Below are positions 18,652-28,250 of a stretch of 54,867 bases of DNA, in pieces. Every line of letters begins with the position of its first letter. Within the stretch, counting starts at the first letter, position 1. The stretch comes from Chitinophagaceae bacterium (GTDB lineage: Bacteria; Bacteroidota; Bacteroidia; Chitinophagales; Chitinophagaceae). The stretch is taken from the NCBI GenBank assembly GCA_025449935.1, contig JANWIJ010000057.1:1-54867 (forward strand). Direction: 5' to 3'. Made by a program: the position numbers and the translations under genes. Below the pieces are notes generated by a model that was given only the letters and a program-made list of their open reading frames with translations, searched no databases and was not told the origin of the DNA.

Positions 18652-21506
18652 CAGAAATCGAAATTTCGGTCAATTTTCCGGGGGTTGAAATTGGAAATAT
18701 CGATGGAGAAGGAGATCTTTTTCCAAAATCTTTCTTTTTTTAGGATAGTCGATTGCAGGTAATCCCGGTAAACAGCACTATAGACAAGGGGAATGTAGAT
18801 ATTCACAGTCTCCTTCAAAAAAGGAATATGCACGCCGGCATCAAAAAGGAAACGGTCTGTTTCAGCTTCCTGTTGCCAGGTTTCAGCATACGTCCCGATG
18901 TCAAAGAAAAGTTTCAGGGGAATTTTCACAGGAAGCAAATTCAGCGGGTTTAAGGAAGCCGGCAGGGTAGTGCTGAAATTAGCAGCGATCAGCCAGTCAT
19001 CTGTTTTTCCCACTTTAGATGACAGCAGGTCTGTTCTTACTTTAAAACCACCGTCGCGGACCATGATCTGCTGGCTGGCCAACCCTTCAAATTTATTTCT
19101 GCCCAGGAAGTAATCACTGTATGTGTAATCTTCATACCCATTGGCACCGGTCATATTCAGGTGGTAACGGTCGGTGGCGAACTGCCTGGTAAAGGTTTTG
19201 GAATTTGTGTAAATAAATTTACCGGCAAAGAGCCGGACATTTAAACCACCTTCTTTTACATAATTGAAAAAATAGTTACCGGTAAAGGCGGCCCGTACAA
19301 AATCTTTCCCCTGTTCAATTTTCAATTCTCCCCGGTAGGGATATAGCGCCCGGTTGTTCGCGATCACAAACTGCAGTTGATTCAGTGTCCGGGTCTCATT
19401 TACTGTCCGGTATTTATTTGAAATGGTAGTATCCGGCCCGTTCACAACCGTGTCCCGGTAAAAACGCAAGCCGTCCTCGCTGACCAGGAATGTCTTAAAT
19501 TGAATATAACGGTGTAAATGGCTGCGGGCATTCTTTTCTGTAAATGTTAATTTAACCCCGGGTACGATTTTTTGAAAACCGAGATAAGTATCCTTCCCGT
19601 CGCTGTCCGTAAATTTATTGGCTCTAAAAATAGAAGCGCCGATGCCTGATTCAATTTTCCTGAACAGGCCACTTGTGTAAAAAGAATAGTAAGCCAGTGC
19701 TATCCCGGCTAACCGTTTCGGGCCCGTTGCATACATGGGGGCGAGCAAAAACTGTAAGTTAGAGGGTGGCAGCTTTATATTCGTCAGGAATGCGCCGGCC
19801 ATTAATTTATCATAGCTGTTACCGCCCAGTGCAGGACCAAAGAGTAACAGGTCTTTGGAGGGGTTCTTTGCATACGCTGCGAGTGTCTTAAAATCAAAAA
19901 TAAATGCTGTCTTTGTTCCTGTCCGGCGCTGGTTTGGCAATACACCTGTTTGATCTAACCAGGAGAAAACCGAATCAAGATTTTTACCCGTGCTTTCTTC
20001 CATTGATTTCTTGAAATCTTCCGGTTGCGGATGTTTGAACTGCCAGCGACGGTAATAGTCCTGTATGGCCGAATGAAATGCCTGTGTACCAACCTGTGAC
20101 TCAAACCAGCGAAGCCATTCGGCAGTTTTATAATAGGCAACCAGGCCATAATTCACTTCGCTGAACCTATCAGAGGATAAATTTATTGGCTGATCTGTTT
20201 TTGTGATAGCTTTTGTTTCAAAGGCTATTCTTTCCAGCGCTGGCTGGCTGCCATATTTTAAGTGATCATACAGGGCGTCATAGTAACTATTGATCCCCTC
20301 ATCCATCCAGGGGTGAACTCTTTCGTTACTCCCCAATATCCCGTAAAACCAGTTGTGGCCGATCTCGTGCACAATCGTCTTCTCTAATCCTTTAACATCC
20401 GTCGTTTGGGAAATAACCGTGATCGTAGGGTATTCCATACCGCCTCCAAAACTTTCCGGTCCCTCCACGATACTCACAACCCGGTAGGGATATTCGCCTA
20501 CCAGGCCAGAATAATGCCTGACAGCATTTTTCCCTGAAGCTACTGCGTTTTGCCAGGCTGAATTGTCCGGGCGGGTAAAATAGGAAAAAACATCAACCGT
20601 CTTTCCTGATAGTAACCGGGCGGTATCCTGTTTTACAACGAAACGCTTGTCAGCAAACCAGGCAAAATCGTGAATATTTTCCTGGCGGTATTCCAGTGTT
20701 TTTAATTCCTTCCCCGATTCCGGGAATAAATCAGTGATTGCTTTTGTTTCTCCCCCGGTCATCTTTTCCTTCCGCTTTGAAGGTTCCCAGCTAAAGGAAG
20801 CCCTGGATCTCAGCCATTCCTTTTCTTCCGCGTTTTGGAGCTCCCCGGTTGCAGCCACTACATAATTTTTCGGAACAGTGATCCGGACCTCAAAACTCCC
20901 GAACTCACTGTAGAACTCACCCTGGTCCAGGTAAGGCATCGGGTGCCAGCCGTTTTTATCATATACCGCTGGTTTGGGAAACCATTGCGTCGCCTGGTAA
21001 CTCTGGCCCTCATGTCCCCCTCTTGAGAAATTATAAGGAAGCTTTACATGAAACGGGGTGGTGATAATGGTTTTTTGCCCGGGTGGCAGGGGCACGGGCA
21101 GATTGACTTTTATAATATCAATATGCTGAGGATGATCTTCCGTAAGAGCAGTAATATTTTTTACTTTAAAATCCAGCCGGTTGATATAGCCCTTTTGTTC
21201 TTTATCTGAAAAATAGAATTTGGTGCTGCCATTCTCAAGCAACTGGTCCGAAAAAGCAGTCTTATCATTTTTATACGCATTGGGCCAGAGGTGAAACCAG
21301 ATAAATTTCAATGTGTCCGGAGAATTATTCAGGTATTCGATACTTTCAAATCCATCCAGGGTATGTTCTTTATCGTTCAGGGAAACCTCGATGCGGTAAT
21401 GGACTTCCTGTTGCCAGTAGGACCGGGGTTGGGAAAAAGAAGCGGCGGGTAAGAAAAATGATAAAAAAGCAGCGGTCAGTTTTTTCACCAGGATTCGTTT
21501 TATCAA
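18651..21506 (-). CDS. M1-family metallopeptidase with long C-terminal predicted beta-barrel region
   Basis: The protein has 951 residues. A signal peptide (residues ~1-26, ending AASFSQP) directs export. The M1 catalytic domain has GGGMEYPT (exopeptidase GxMEN-like motif) and the zinc site HEIGH at 380-384 with the third ligand Glu403 in WMDEGINSYYD. M1 proteins of this length usually end soon after the helical domain. Here residues ~585-951 are rich in alternating aromatic/polar strands and end FDISNFNPRKIDRNFDF-like, suggesting an outer-membrane barrel. The frame has no ATG near its start: a stop precedes it and TTG at 21506 is the best start, with GTG seven codons on as the alternative. 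Gene order suggests a link with surface glycan. Confidence 0.85.
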   Translation of the reverse strand: MIKRILVKKLTAAFLSFFLPAASFSQPRSYWQQEVHYRIEVSLNDKEHTLDGFESIEYLNNSPDTLKFIWFHLWPNAYKNDKTAFSDQLLENGSTKFYFSDKEQKGYINRLDFKVKNITALTEDHPQHIDIIKVNLPVPLPPGQKTIITTPFHVKLPYNFSRGGHEGQSYQATQWFPKPAVYDKNGWHPMPYLDQGEFYSEFGSFEVRITVPKNYVVAATGELQNAEEKEWLRSRASFSWEPSKRKEKMTGGETKAITDLFPESGKELKTLEYRQENIHDFAWFADKRFVVKQDTARLLSGKTVDVFSYFTRPDNSAWQNAVASGKNAVRHYSGLVGEYPYRVVSIVEGPESFGGGMEYPTITVISQTTDVKGLEKTIVHEIGHNWFYGILGSNERVHPWMDEGINSYYDALYDHLKYGSQPALERIAFETKAITKTDQPINLSSDRFSEVNYGLVAYYKTAEWLRWFESQVGTQAFHSAIQDYYRRWQFKHPQPEDFKKSMEESTGKNLDSVFSWLDQTGVLPNQRRTGTKTAFIFDFKTLAAYAKNPSKDLLLFGPALGGNSYDKLMAGAFLTNIKLPPSNLQFLLAPMYATGPKRLAGIALAYYSFYTSGLFRKIESGIGASIFRANKFTDSDGKDTYLGFQKIVPGVKLTFTEKNARSHLHRYIQFKTFLVSEDGLRFYRDTVVNGPDTTISNKYRTVNETRTLNQLQFVIANNRALYPYRGELKIEQGKDFVRAAFTGNYFFNYVKEGGLNVRLFAGKFIYTNSKTFTRQFATDRYHLNMTGANGYEDYTYSDYFLGRNKFEGLASQQIMVRDGGFKVRTDLLSSKVGKTDDWLIAANFSTTLPASLNPLNLLPVKIPLKLFFDIGTYAETWQQEAETDRFLFDAGVHIPFLKETVNIYIPLVYSAVYRDYLQSTILKKERFWKKISFSIDISNFNPRKIDRNFDF

Positions 21507-21546
21507 AAATAATCTCTTAAATCTGCAATTTGAAATGAAAAATCAC

Positions 21547-22977
21547 CTATTTCCCTTTGCCTTTAAAGATGATCCGCAATGTATGTATCAGGATCTTGAA
21601 ATCCAGTGCCAGCGAAATATTTTCAATATACAGCAGGTCGAATTTACTCCGCTCGATCATTTCGTCCACGTTTTCGGCGTAACCAAATTGCACCATGCCC
21701 CAGCTGGTAAGCCCGGGTTTTACTTTCAATAAATATTTATAGTAAGGCTGGCGGGCTACTACCAGGTCAATATAATAGCGGCGTTCGGGCCTGGGTCCTA
21801 CGAGGCTCATGTCACCGGTGAGAATATTCCAGAGTTGAGGCAATTCATCGATCCGCCATTTCCGCATAGTCTTTCCCCACCTGGTGATGCGGGGATCATT
21901 TTCAGCTGATAGTGCCGGTCCGTTTTTTTCCGCATCGTTTACCATCGAACGGAATTTATACATCTTAAAGGGCTTGCCTTTATACCCAATTCTCTCCTGT
22001 GAAAAGATAACCGGGCCCGGCGAAGAAAATTTTACACGCAAAGCAGTATAGAGAATAAAGGGGGATAAGATAACAGCGCCCAGTAATGAAACCGTCACAT
22101 CCACCAGGCGTTTTATATGTTGCTGCCATTCCGGCATCAACCCCGTTTTCAGGTCGATCAATGCGGCGCCCATCACATTACTGGTTTTCACAGAGCCGGA
22201 AAGTATATCCAGGGTATTGGGTTGTATTTTGATCTCAACATCTTTTTCGCTGAGCCGGTTGATAATGTTTTCCAACAGGGAATATTCGGCTTTTTCCATA
22301 GCAAGAACGACCAGCTGAATTTTATGCGTGTCTATAATCTTTTCGAGGTCGTGGACGGTGCCGAGTTTGGGGATCAGTTTATGAATGCCGTTCTTTCCGT
22401 CCCGGTAGTTGTCGGGATACGGTGTTACAAAACCTGCGTAACGGTAACCACCGTCGTGCATATTTTTTTCGGTTTCTTTAAATATGCTGATCGCATTTTC
22501 CTGGCTGCCCACCATCAGGGTATTGAAAAATACTTTCCCTTTGAGCAGTTGCCTTTTCACCTTATCCAGTAATAACCACCGGCCAAAAAAAGTAAGCAGG
22601 AAATGAATGCTAAATAAAAACCCAAAAGCAATATAGTAATAAGCGTAACTGCTCTTTACATCATCGAGCAGCAGGATAAAAAATAAGAAAATGCAACCAA
22701 GCAGGCTGCATACAAACGTACCAGTCAATTCGAATAAACGTGATTTGCGGTACAGGGAATGGTAAGTTCCGACTAAAGTGTAAAGGATCAACCAGCCAAC
22801 GGGGATCAGCAATACCCCCAGCCAGAACCGTGTATTTATTTGCAGTTCACCTGCATCTGCGATGGTCTCATGTAATATTCCTTTTCGTACAAAAAAGAAA
22901 ATGGCCCATGCCAGTGAAGCGGTGATAAAATCAGTCACGGCATACCAGGCAATGGATATTTTCTTGCCGGATTGCAT
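21547..22977 (-). CDS. Initiating sugar-phosphate transferase (polyprenyl glycosylphosphotransferase)
   Basis: The protein has 476 residues. The N-terminal half has about four transmembrane helices, then a soluble CoA-binding-like segment ([17 protein letters not shown], residues ~150-230). The C-terminal bacterial sugar transferase domain runs from [22 protein letters not shown] through [52 protein letters not shown] and [13 protein letters not shown]. It adds the first sugar phosphate to undecaprenyl phosphate for exopolysaccharide or O-antigen. Its ATG overlaps the stop of the oxidoreductase gene (TGATG), an in-frame TTG one codon earlier being less likely. The M1 peptidase follows after 40 bases. 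Confidence 0.93.
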   Translation of the reverse strand: MQSGKKISIAWYAVTDFITASLAWAIFFFVRKGILHETIADAGELQINTRFWLGVLLIPVGWLILYTLVGTYHSLYRKSRLFELTGTFVCSLLGCIFLFFILLLDDVKSSYAYYYIAFGFLFSIHFLLTFFGRWLLLDKVKRQLLKGKVFFNTLMVGSQENAISIFKETEKNMHDGGYRYAGFVTPYPDNYRDGKNGIHKLIPKLGTVHDLEKIIDTHKIQLVVLAMEKAEYSLLENIINRLSEKDVEIKIQPNTLDILSGSVKTSNVMGAALIDLKTGLMPEWQQHIKRLVDVTVSLLGAVILSPFILYTALRVKFSSPGPVIFSQERIGYKGKPFKMYKFRSMVNDAEKNGPALSAENDPRITRWGKTMRKWRIDELPQLWNILTGDMSLVGPRPERRYYIDLVVARQPYYKYLLKVKPGLTSWGMVQFGYAENVDEMIERSKFDLLYIENISLALDFKILIHTLRIIFKGKGK

Positions 22978-23951
22978 CAACGGGTAATGATATTATTCCC
23001 AATTTTATCGAGTATCTGGTGGGCAACATCCATAGCCATCAGGCCATCCATTTCAGATACCACGGTTCGGGTATTATTTAGAATAGCGTCCCTGAACTCT
23101 TTTAATTCTTTTTTGATGGCGTTTACTTCCGGAACAATGGGGTTAGCGATGGCAATTGTTTTTTTGCCTGTGGGGGTTTCAATATCAAAAGCAAATACGT
23201 TTGAATCCTGGGGTTCTTTTAACCGTATGATCTCTGTTTTCTTATTCAGGAAATCAATGCCTATATAGGAATCTTTCTGGAACAACCTCATCTTCCGCAT
23301 CTTTTTCATGGAGATCCGGCTGCTGGTCAGGTTGGCCACACAGCCATTGTCAAATTCTATTCTAACGTTGGCAATATCCGGTGTCTCCGTCATCACACCC
23401 ACACCACTGGCCGAAATTGTTTTTACATCGCTTTTGACAATACTTAAAATAATATCAATGTCATGTATCATCAGGTCCAGTATCACACTCACTTCCGTGC
23501 CCCGCGGGTTAAATTGTGCCAGCCGGTGGACCTCGATGAACATGGGGTTCAGCGCCATATCCCGGATAGCTAAAAAAGCAGGGTTGAACCTTTCCACGTG
23601 TCCCACCTGGAACTTAATTCCGGATTCTGCAGCCAGCTTCACCAGCGACCTGGCTTCGGCCATTGTATTGGCAAGAGGTTTTTCCACGAAAACATGTTTC
23701 CCTTTTTTGATAGCCGCCTCACAGAGCTCAAAATGATGGTTGGTTGGCGCCGCTACATCAATGATATCGCAGGTGTCCATTAATAAACTATCATCAAGGA
23801 ACCGGGGCAATTGATATTTTTCGCTGACAAGCCGTGCAGTATCATCATTGGGATCATAAAACCCGATCAACTCAACTCCCGGAATTTCTTTCCAGTTGTT
23901 GAGGTGAAATTTCCCTAAATGGCCAACACCAAAAACCCCGACTTTCAGCAT
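22977..23951 (-). CDS. Gfo/Idh/MocA-family oxidoreductase
   Basis: The protein has 324 residues. The N-terminal Rossmann domain is [20 protein letters not shown] (GxGxxG, NAD(P) binding), with the catalytic-site segment FVEKPLAN, in which the Lys is the family signature. The C-terminal alpha/beta domain is typical of the family. These enzymes oxidise or reduce sugars and nucleotide sugars; coupling to an initiating sugar transferase by a one-base overlap suggests nucleotide-sugar precursor synthesis. It is the first gene of the four-gene operon. A -7-like TATCTTTG (reverse strand, 23968-23975) lies close to the ATG and implies a very short leader. The exact substrate cannot be read from sequence. 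Confidence 0.9.
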   Translation of the reverse strand: MLKVGVFGVGHLGKFHLNNWKEIPGVELIGFYDPNDDTARLVSEKYQLPRFLDDSLLMDTCDIIDVAAPTNHHFELCEAAIKKGKHVFVEKPLANTMAEARSLVKLAAESGIKFQVGHVERFNPAFLAIRDMALNPMFIEVHRLAQFNPRGTEVSVILDLMIHDIDIILSIVKSDVKTISASGVGVMTETPDIANVRIEFDNGCVANLTSSRISMKKMRKMRLFQKDSYIGIDFLNKKTEIIRLKEPQDSNVFAFDIETPTGKKTIAIANPIVPEVNAIKKELKEFRDAILNNTRTVVSEMDGLMAMDVAHQILDKIGNNIITR

Positions 23952-23967
23952 ACTTGCAGATTATCTT

Positions 23968-23975
23968 CAAAGATA
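23968..23975 (-). promoter_or_regulatory. -7 element upstream of the Gfo/Idh-sugar transferase-M1-GNAT operon
   Basis: On the minus strand this reads TATCTTTG, an exact -7 match, 17 bases before the ATG. No TTTG lies at the right -33 spacing, so support is partial. Confidence 0.4.
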
Positions 23976-24019
23976 AACATTGGTGAACGGAGAAGCGGAT
24001 GAGTTATAAACAAAGTGGA

Positions 24020-24763
24020 CTAGTCAAGCACCGGGGACCTGCTCACATAGGATGGATGATATATAAAAAGGCAGGTGCCGTTTTTAATGGTATTGATAAC
24101 GGGTCTTGACATGTTGACCGGGATGGCAGGACAGCCCTGGCTTCGGCCGATATAACCCTGCGCATTGACGTAAGCACTGGAAACATAGTCGGCCCCGTGC
24201 ATCACAATCCCTCTTTCGTATGCATTGTCATTGATGCCTCTTTCCATGCCTTCCAGCTTCAGGGAAAATCCGTTTTTGCCGTCGTAGGTTTCGCGGGTGA
24301 TGTAGAAACCCGGACTGCTTTTATAGGATTCATTTTGATTGGAAAAATAATGAGCCCACTCACGGCCGGTATTCCGCCCGTGGGCTACCAGTGTATTGAA
24401 CAATACTTTGTAATTCTTCAGATCAATGATGAAAAGCCTTTTCTTATAGCTGGGCTGGCTGAAGTCGGCAATGGTAATAATAGAATCATTCAGCAGTCTG
24501 CCTTCTCCAACTAATTTTTGAAAGCCTTGTTTCGCATATTCAAATGCCTGCTGGCTCAATCCCTTCAGGTTTAAATGCAGGCTGTCATAAACTGATTTCA
24601 AAACCGGGACCGGCGAAGCAACCATCGTTTTCGTTGAATCGGCCGGGGGGTGAAAGAAAAGTTTTGTTCCTGTTGCTGATTTGGCAAATGCCACAGGGAC
24701 ATGCAGGATTGCAATCAAAAAAGTGGAAACAAGAATATAGAAACTTCTGATTTTTTTGTTCAT
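24020..24763 (-). CDS. Secreted L,D-transpeptidase-like murein enzyme (YkuD_2 type)
   Basis: The protein has 247 residues with a signal peptide (residues ~1-27, ending AFA). The catalytic region contains GIVMHGADY with His189 and GRSQGCPAIPV with Cys211, the HG...S.GC.A pattern of the L,D-transpeptidase YkuD_2 group. In this family the Cys attacks a meso-diaminopimelate-containing tetrapeptide to make 3-3 crosslinks, attach proteins to peptidoglycan, or act as a carboxypeptidase. The upstream segment (residues 95-135) matches the conserved IIDLKNYKVLFNTLVAHGRNTG core. It sits between tRNA-Asp and the glycan operon, on the same strand as both but apparently separate. Confidence 0.88.
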   Translation of the reverse strand: MNKKIRSFYILVSTFLIAILHVPVAFAKSATGTKLFFHPPADSTKTMVASPVPVLKSVYDSLHLNLKGLSQQAFEYAKQGFQKLVGEGRLLNDSIITIADFSQPSYKKRLFIIDLKNYKVLFNTLVAHGRNTGREWAHYFSNQNESYKSSPGFYITRETYDGKNGFSLKLEGMERGINDNAYERGIVMHGADYVSSAYVNAQGYIGRSQGCPAIPVNMSRPVINTIKNGTCLFIYHPSYVSRSPVLD

Positions 24764-24859
24764 TGTTGCTGATTAACCAGGTGTCATTAACCAATTCCTA
24801 ACGTGGCGATCTCCAAAAGATTTTCTTTTAAGGGCTCTTTTTTTGAACAACTTATCCAT

Positions 24860-24894
24860 AAAAAAAGCCCGGGTATCGCTCACCGGGCATTTTT
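24860..24894 (-). terminator. Terminator downstream of tRNA-Asp
   Basis: GCCCGG (24867-24872) pairs with CCGGGC (24883-24888), and flanking A and T runs extend the stem. On the minus strand it ends in a U run. The structure is nearly symmetric, so it could work in both directions. Confidence 0.8.
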
Positions 24895-24939
24895 GGATTT
24901 GATTAAAAAGAAATGACGTTGACCATGACTTTTTATTTG

Positions 24940-25013
24940 CGGACCGGACGGGACTCGAACCCGCGACCTCCGCCGTGACAGGGCGGCATTCTAACCAACT
25001 GAACTACCGATCC
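24940..25013 (-). tRNA. tRNA-Asp (anticodon GTC)
   Basis: A 74-nt cloverleaf on the minus strand. The acceptor stem GGATCGG pairs with CCGGTCC (one T-G pair), the D arm is AGTTCAGTTGGTTAGA, and the anticodon stem-loop CCGCC-CTGTCAC-GGCGG puts GTC at plus-strand 24977-24979. The T arm is CGGGTTCGAGTCCCG and the discriminator is G. CCA is not encoded (the next bases read CAA), so it must be added enzymatically. Confidence 0.97.
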
Positions 25014-25055
25014 ATTCCTTTCAATCCGCCGTTTCCGGCGCTTTTTACAGGACGG

Positions 25056-25087
25056 CAAAGATAGGCCGGCCAGCTTTTTCAGCCAAA
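25056..25087 (-). promoter_or_regulatory. Promoter of tRNA-Asp
   Basis: On the minus strand, TTTG (plus 25084-25087), 20 bases, then TATCTTTG (plus 25056-25063). This is a full consensus promoter. The tRNA starts about 43 bases downstream of the -7 box, after a small CGCC/GGCG hairpin (25027-25040). Confidence 0.8.
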
Positions 25088-25181
25088 AGTTTTTCTATTA
25101 TTTATCCACTGAGAATCAACCTCTCCCGATAAAAATCCGCATTATCATTTAATCCTTAATTTAGCCCCTCATTCAGCGCCT

Positions 25182-26153
25182 ATGCCCACTGATGTAAACA
25201 GACAGTTCCTGGATTTTGAAAAACCTATCAAAGACCTGATCGACGAGATAGAGAAGCTAAAGCATACTGCCGAAAAGACAAAGGTAGATATGGCTGACCC
25301 CATCCAGAAGCTGGAGTACAGTATTCTTCAAAAAAGAAAAGAAATCACAGACCACCTTACGAGCTGGCAACGTGTCCAGTTGAGCCGTCACCCGGACAGA
25401 CCCTATACATTAAAATATATCAGCAAGATTACAGAGAATTTTGTTGAATTATTTGGCGACCGGAACGTAAAAGATGACAAAGCCATGGTAGGCGGATTCG
25501 CATCCATCGATGGTGAAACAGTGATGATTATCGGTCAGCAAAAAGGGATCAATACCAAGATGAGGCAGATGCGGAATTTTGGGATGGCCAACCCGGAAGG
25601 TTACCGGAAAGCATTGCGGTTAATGAAACTGGCTGAAAAATTTAATAAGCCGGTGATTACGCTGATTGACACCCCGGGTGCATACCCGGGCCTGGAAGCA
25701 GAAGAAAGGGGACAGGGAGAAGCTATCGCCAGGAATATCTATGAAATGATCCGGTTAAGAGTGCCTGTGATTTGTGTCATCATTGGTGAAGGTGCCAGTG
25801 GCGGAGCGTTGGGTATTGGTGTGGGGGATAGGGTATTTATGATGGAGAACACCTGGTATACCGTCATTAGCCCGGAGAGTTGCTCCTCAATCCTGTGGCG
25901 GAGCTGGGATAAAAAAGAATTAGCTGCTGAGCAATTGCGGCTGACTGCAGATAAAATGCTCGGGTTTGGGTTGATCGAGGGTATTATCCCCGAACCGGTC
26001 GGTGGCGCTCACTGGGATTATGATGAGGCAGCCAGGATCGTCAAAGAATATGTGAAACCGGTACTGAGGGAATTAAAACAAAAAACCGCCGACGAAAGAA
26101 TTAATGAAAGAATTGCCAAGTTTGGGAAGATGGGATTCTGGGAAGAGGTATAA
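25182..26153 (+). CDS. accA: Acetyl-CoA carboxylase carboxyltransferase subunit alpha
   Basis: The protein has 323 residues, standard for AccA. An N-terminal helical segment ([18 protein letters not shown]) and the [12 protein letters not shown] / [19 protein letters not shown] region lead into the crotonase-fold core. [25 protein letters not shown] and [15 protein letters not shown] form the oxyanion/CoA site. It transfers the carboxyl from biotin to acetyl-CoA in fatty acid synthesis. The biotin partners accB and accC lie about 20 kb away in this window. A TAATTTAG box (25157-25164) is a weak promoter candidate. dapA follows after 60 bases. Confidence 0.97.
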   Translation: MPTDVNRQFLDFEKPIKDLIDEIEKLKHTAEKTKVDMADPIQKLEYSILQKRKEITDHLTSWQRVQLSRHPDRPYTLKYISKITENFVELFGDRNVKDDKAMVGGFASIDGETVMIIGQQKGINTKMRQMRNFGMANPEGYRKALRLMKLAEKFNKPVITLIDTPGAYPGLEAEERGQGEAIARNIYEMIRLRVPVICVIIGEGASGGALGIGVGDRVFMMENTWYTVISPESCSSILWRSWDKKELAAEQLRLTADKMLGFGLIEGIIPEPVGGAHWDYDEAARIVKEYVKPVLRELKQKTADERINERIAKFGKMGFWEEV

Positions 26154-26213
26154 AAAGTTAAGCATTTAACGCTTTGGGTTTAGAGTTAATTCGTTTCAAT
26201 ATTTATTTACGAG

Positions 26214-27098
26214 ATGTCGTTAAGAGATAAATTCACAGGAACCGGTATTGCCATCGTCACGCCATTTCATGCGGATGGCAAAATTGATTGGGAAAGTTTT
26301 AAAAAACTCATCAATTTCTGGATAGCGGGGAAAGTGGAATACCTGGTAGTGCTGGGAACAACCGGGGAAAGTGCCACAATTCATGGCGAAGAAAAACAAC
26401 AGGTTTTTACTTTTCTAAATGAAACAGTGAGTGGCCGTGTGCCCCTGGTAGCCGGTATTGGCGGTAATGATACGCAGGATGTCCTGGCAGGGTTCAGAAA
26501 ATTTGATCTTACAGGCTACGATGCGATTCTTTCTGTTTCGCCTTATTATAACAAACCCAACCAGGAAGGGATTTACCAGCATTATAAAGCATTGGATTCG
26601 GCCACCCCGTTACCTATCATCATGTACAATGTTCCGGGGCGTACGGGCCAGAGTGTTGCAGCAGAAACCCAATTACGGATCGCCCGGGACTGTAAGAACG
26701 TATTTGCAACCAAAGAAGCCAGCGGGAATTTTGATTTGATCAACCAGATCATTAAAAACAAACCAGCAGATTTCATGGTCATCAGTGGAGATGACCCGAT
26801 TACTTTGCAGATGATCGGCGGAGGCGCCGAAGGTTTGATTTCGGTGGTGGGGAACGCGTACCCGCTGGAATATTCAACGATGGTTCGTCTTTGCCTGCAG
26901 GGAAAATTTGATGAAGCGAGACCTCTCCATGACAAATACATTGATATCATCACTTCTATGTTTGCCGAAGGCAGCCCGAGTGGTGTAAAGGCATATTTGA
27001 GTGAAATGCGTCTTTGCCAGAATACCTTCCGGCTCCCTGTATGGAAGGTGAGTGATCAACACCATCAGCGGATCAGGGAATTGATGAAAACAGTTTGA
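26214..27098 (+). CDS. dapA: 4-hydroxy-tetrahydrodipicolinate synthase
   Basis: This is a 294-residue TIM-barrel aldolase. The family motifs are LGTTGESAT (TTGE loop), SPYYNKPNQEGIYQHY, MYNVPGRTG with the catalytic Tyr, and ATKEASGNF with the Schiff-base Lys. It condenses pyruvate with aspartate semialdehyde to feed lysine and meso-diaminopimelate, the peptidoglycan crosslinking residue. It lies downstream of accA and immediately upstream of a secreted esterase gene (17-base gap), so the three may form one transcript. Confidence 0.96.
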   Translation: MSLRDKFTGTGIAIVTPFHADGKIDWESFKKLINFWIAGKVEYLVVLGTTGESATIHGEEKQQVFTFLNETVSGRVPLVAGIGGNDTQDVLAGFRKFDLTGYDAILSVSPYYNKPNQEGIYQHYKALDSATPLPIIMYNVPGRTGQSVAAETQLRIARDCKNVFATKEASGNFDLINQIIKNKPADFMVISGDDPITLQMIGGGAEGLISVVGNAYPLEYSTMVRLCLQGKFDEARPLHDKYIDIITSMFAEGSPSGVKAYLSEMRLCQNTFRLPVWKVSDQHHQRIRELMKTV

Positions 27099-27115
27099 TT
27101 AATAATTTAAGGCCT

Positions 27116-28237
27116 ATGAAAAGAATATTGGTTATACCGCTGTTGTTGCTGGTATCATTCGCTTTTTCCCAAAACATCGCACGGATATATATCAACTCCC
27201 TTCCTGCTGGTCATGTGGCTGGCAGTACAATCTATATCGCTGGTTCTTTCAACGGGTGGGATCCCAAAAACGAAAAGTATAAATTCAATAATGACGAAAG
27301 CGGAAAATATTATCTTGAATTAAGACTGGAACCTGGTAAGTATGAGTATAAGATCACCCGCGGCGGCTGGGATAAAGTGGAAACTCAGAAAGGCGGCGCC
27401 GGAATTGGGAACCGGGTGCTGCTGATACCGGCAGATAGCGCTAATGAACTGATCATTGAAGAATGGGCCGATAAATTTCCGCCTCAGGCCAAACAAAGCA
27501 GCGCCAGTAAGAATGTGCAGACCATGGCGCATCACTTTGTGGTACCTGAACTATCCACCACAAGACGGGTATGGATCTACCTTCCTCCCGGGTATGCAAC
27601 AAGTGGGAAACGTTATCCTGTATTATACATGCATGACGGGCAGAATGTTTTCGAAGACTCCAGTTCTTTTTCAGGTGAATGGGGTGTGGATGAGTTTATG
27701 GATACTGCCCGGAAGAATTGCATCGTCGTGGCTATCGATCATGGTGGCACCAAAAGGATCAATGAGTATTGCCCCTATGATATGGTTCGTTTTGGCAAGG
27801 GCGAAGGCGACGCTTACGTGGATTTCCTGGCCAAAACATTAAAACCCTTCATTGACAGGAAATACCGGACATTGAAAAAAAGAGATAATACTTTTATCGC
27901 CGGGAGCTCGATGGGTGGCCTGATATCGATGTATGCCATACTGAAGTACCCAAAGGTCTTTGGGGGAGCGGGGGTTTTTTCACCGGCATTCTGGGTGGGA
28001 CCAAAAATATTTGATGATATCTCTTCCAGGGGGAAAAAAATAAAAGGGAAAATTTATTTCTATGCCGGGAAGATGGAAGGAGAGTCAATGGTGCCGGATA
28101 TGCTGAAAGCATTTGAAAAAATGGCTACTGTCTCCAAATCAAAAATGACAACTGTTATTCGGGATAACGGGAAGCATAATGAACCTACCTGGAGAAAAGA
28201 GTTCCCTTTATTTTATGAATGGATAATAAACAGGTAA
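27116..28237 (+). CDS. Secreted esterase with N-terminal glycogen-binding-like (CBM48/AMPK1) domain
   Basis: The protein has 373 residues from the ATG at 27116 (MKRILVIPLLLLVSFAFSQN); a TTG seven codons earlier overlaps dapA and is unlikely. A signal peptide precedes an immunoglobulin-like glycogen-binding domain (residues ~22-125), recognised by IYIAGSFNGWDP and YEYKITRGGWDKVE. An enterochelin-esterase-type alpha/beta hydrolase follows: VWIYLPPGYATSGKRYPVLYMHDGQ, the nucleophile elbow GSSMGG and a late GKHNE His. Such fusions occur in carbohydrate esterases and siderophore esterases. No polymer-degradation genes flank it, so the substrate is open. Confidence 0.87.
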   Translation: MKRILVIPLLLLVSFAFSQNIARIYINSLPAGHVAGSTIYIAGSFNGWDPKNEKYKFNNDESGKYYLELRLEPGKYEYKITRGGWDKVETQKGGAGIGNRVLLIPADSANELIIEEWADKFPPQAKQSSASKNVQTMAHHFVVPELSTTRRVWIYLPPGYATSGKRYPVLYMHDGQNVFEDSSSFSGEWGVDEFMDTARKNCIVVAIDHGGTKRINEYCPYDMVRFGKGEGDAYVDFLAKTLKPFIDRKYRTLKKRDNTFIAGSSMGGLISMYAILKYPKVFGGAGVFSPAFWVGPKIFDDISSRGKKIKGKIYFYAGKMEGESMVPDMLKAFEKMATVSKSKMTTVIRDNGKHNEPTWRKEFPLFYEWIINR

Positions 28238-28250
28238 CAGGGTACCCGGT

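Noticed and set aside
22117-22572. 151-codon plus-strand frame
   Set aside because: It overlaps the sugar-transferase coding region on the opposite strand; Phe/His-rich mirror product without a family.
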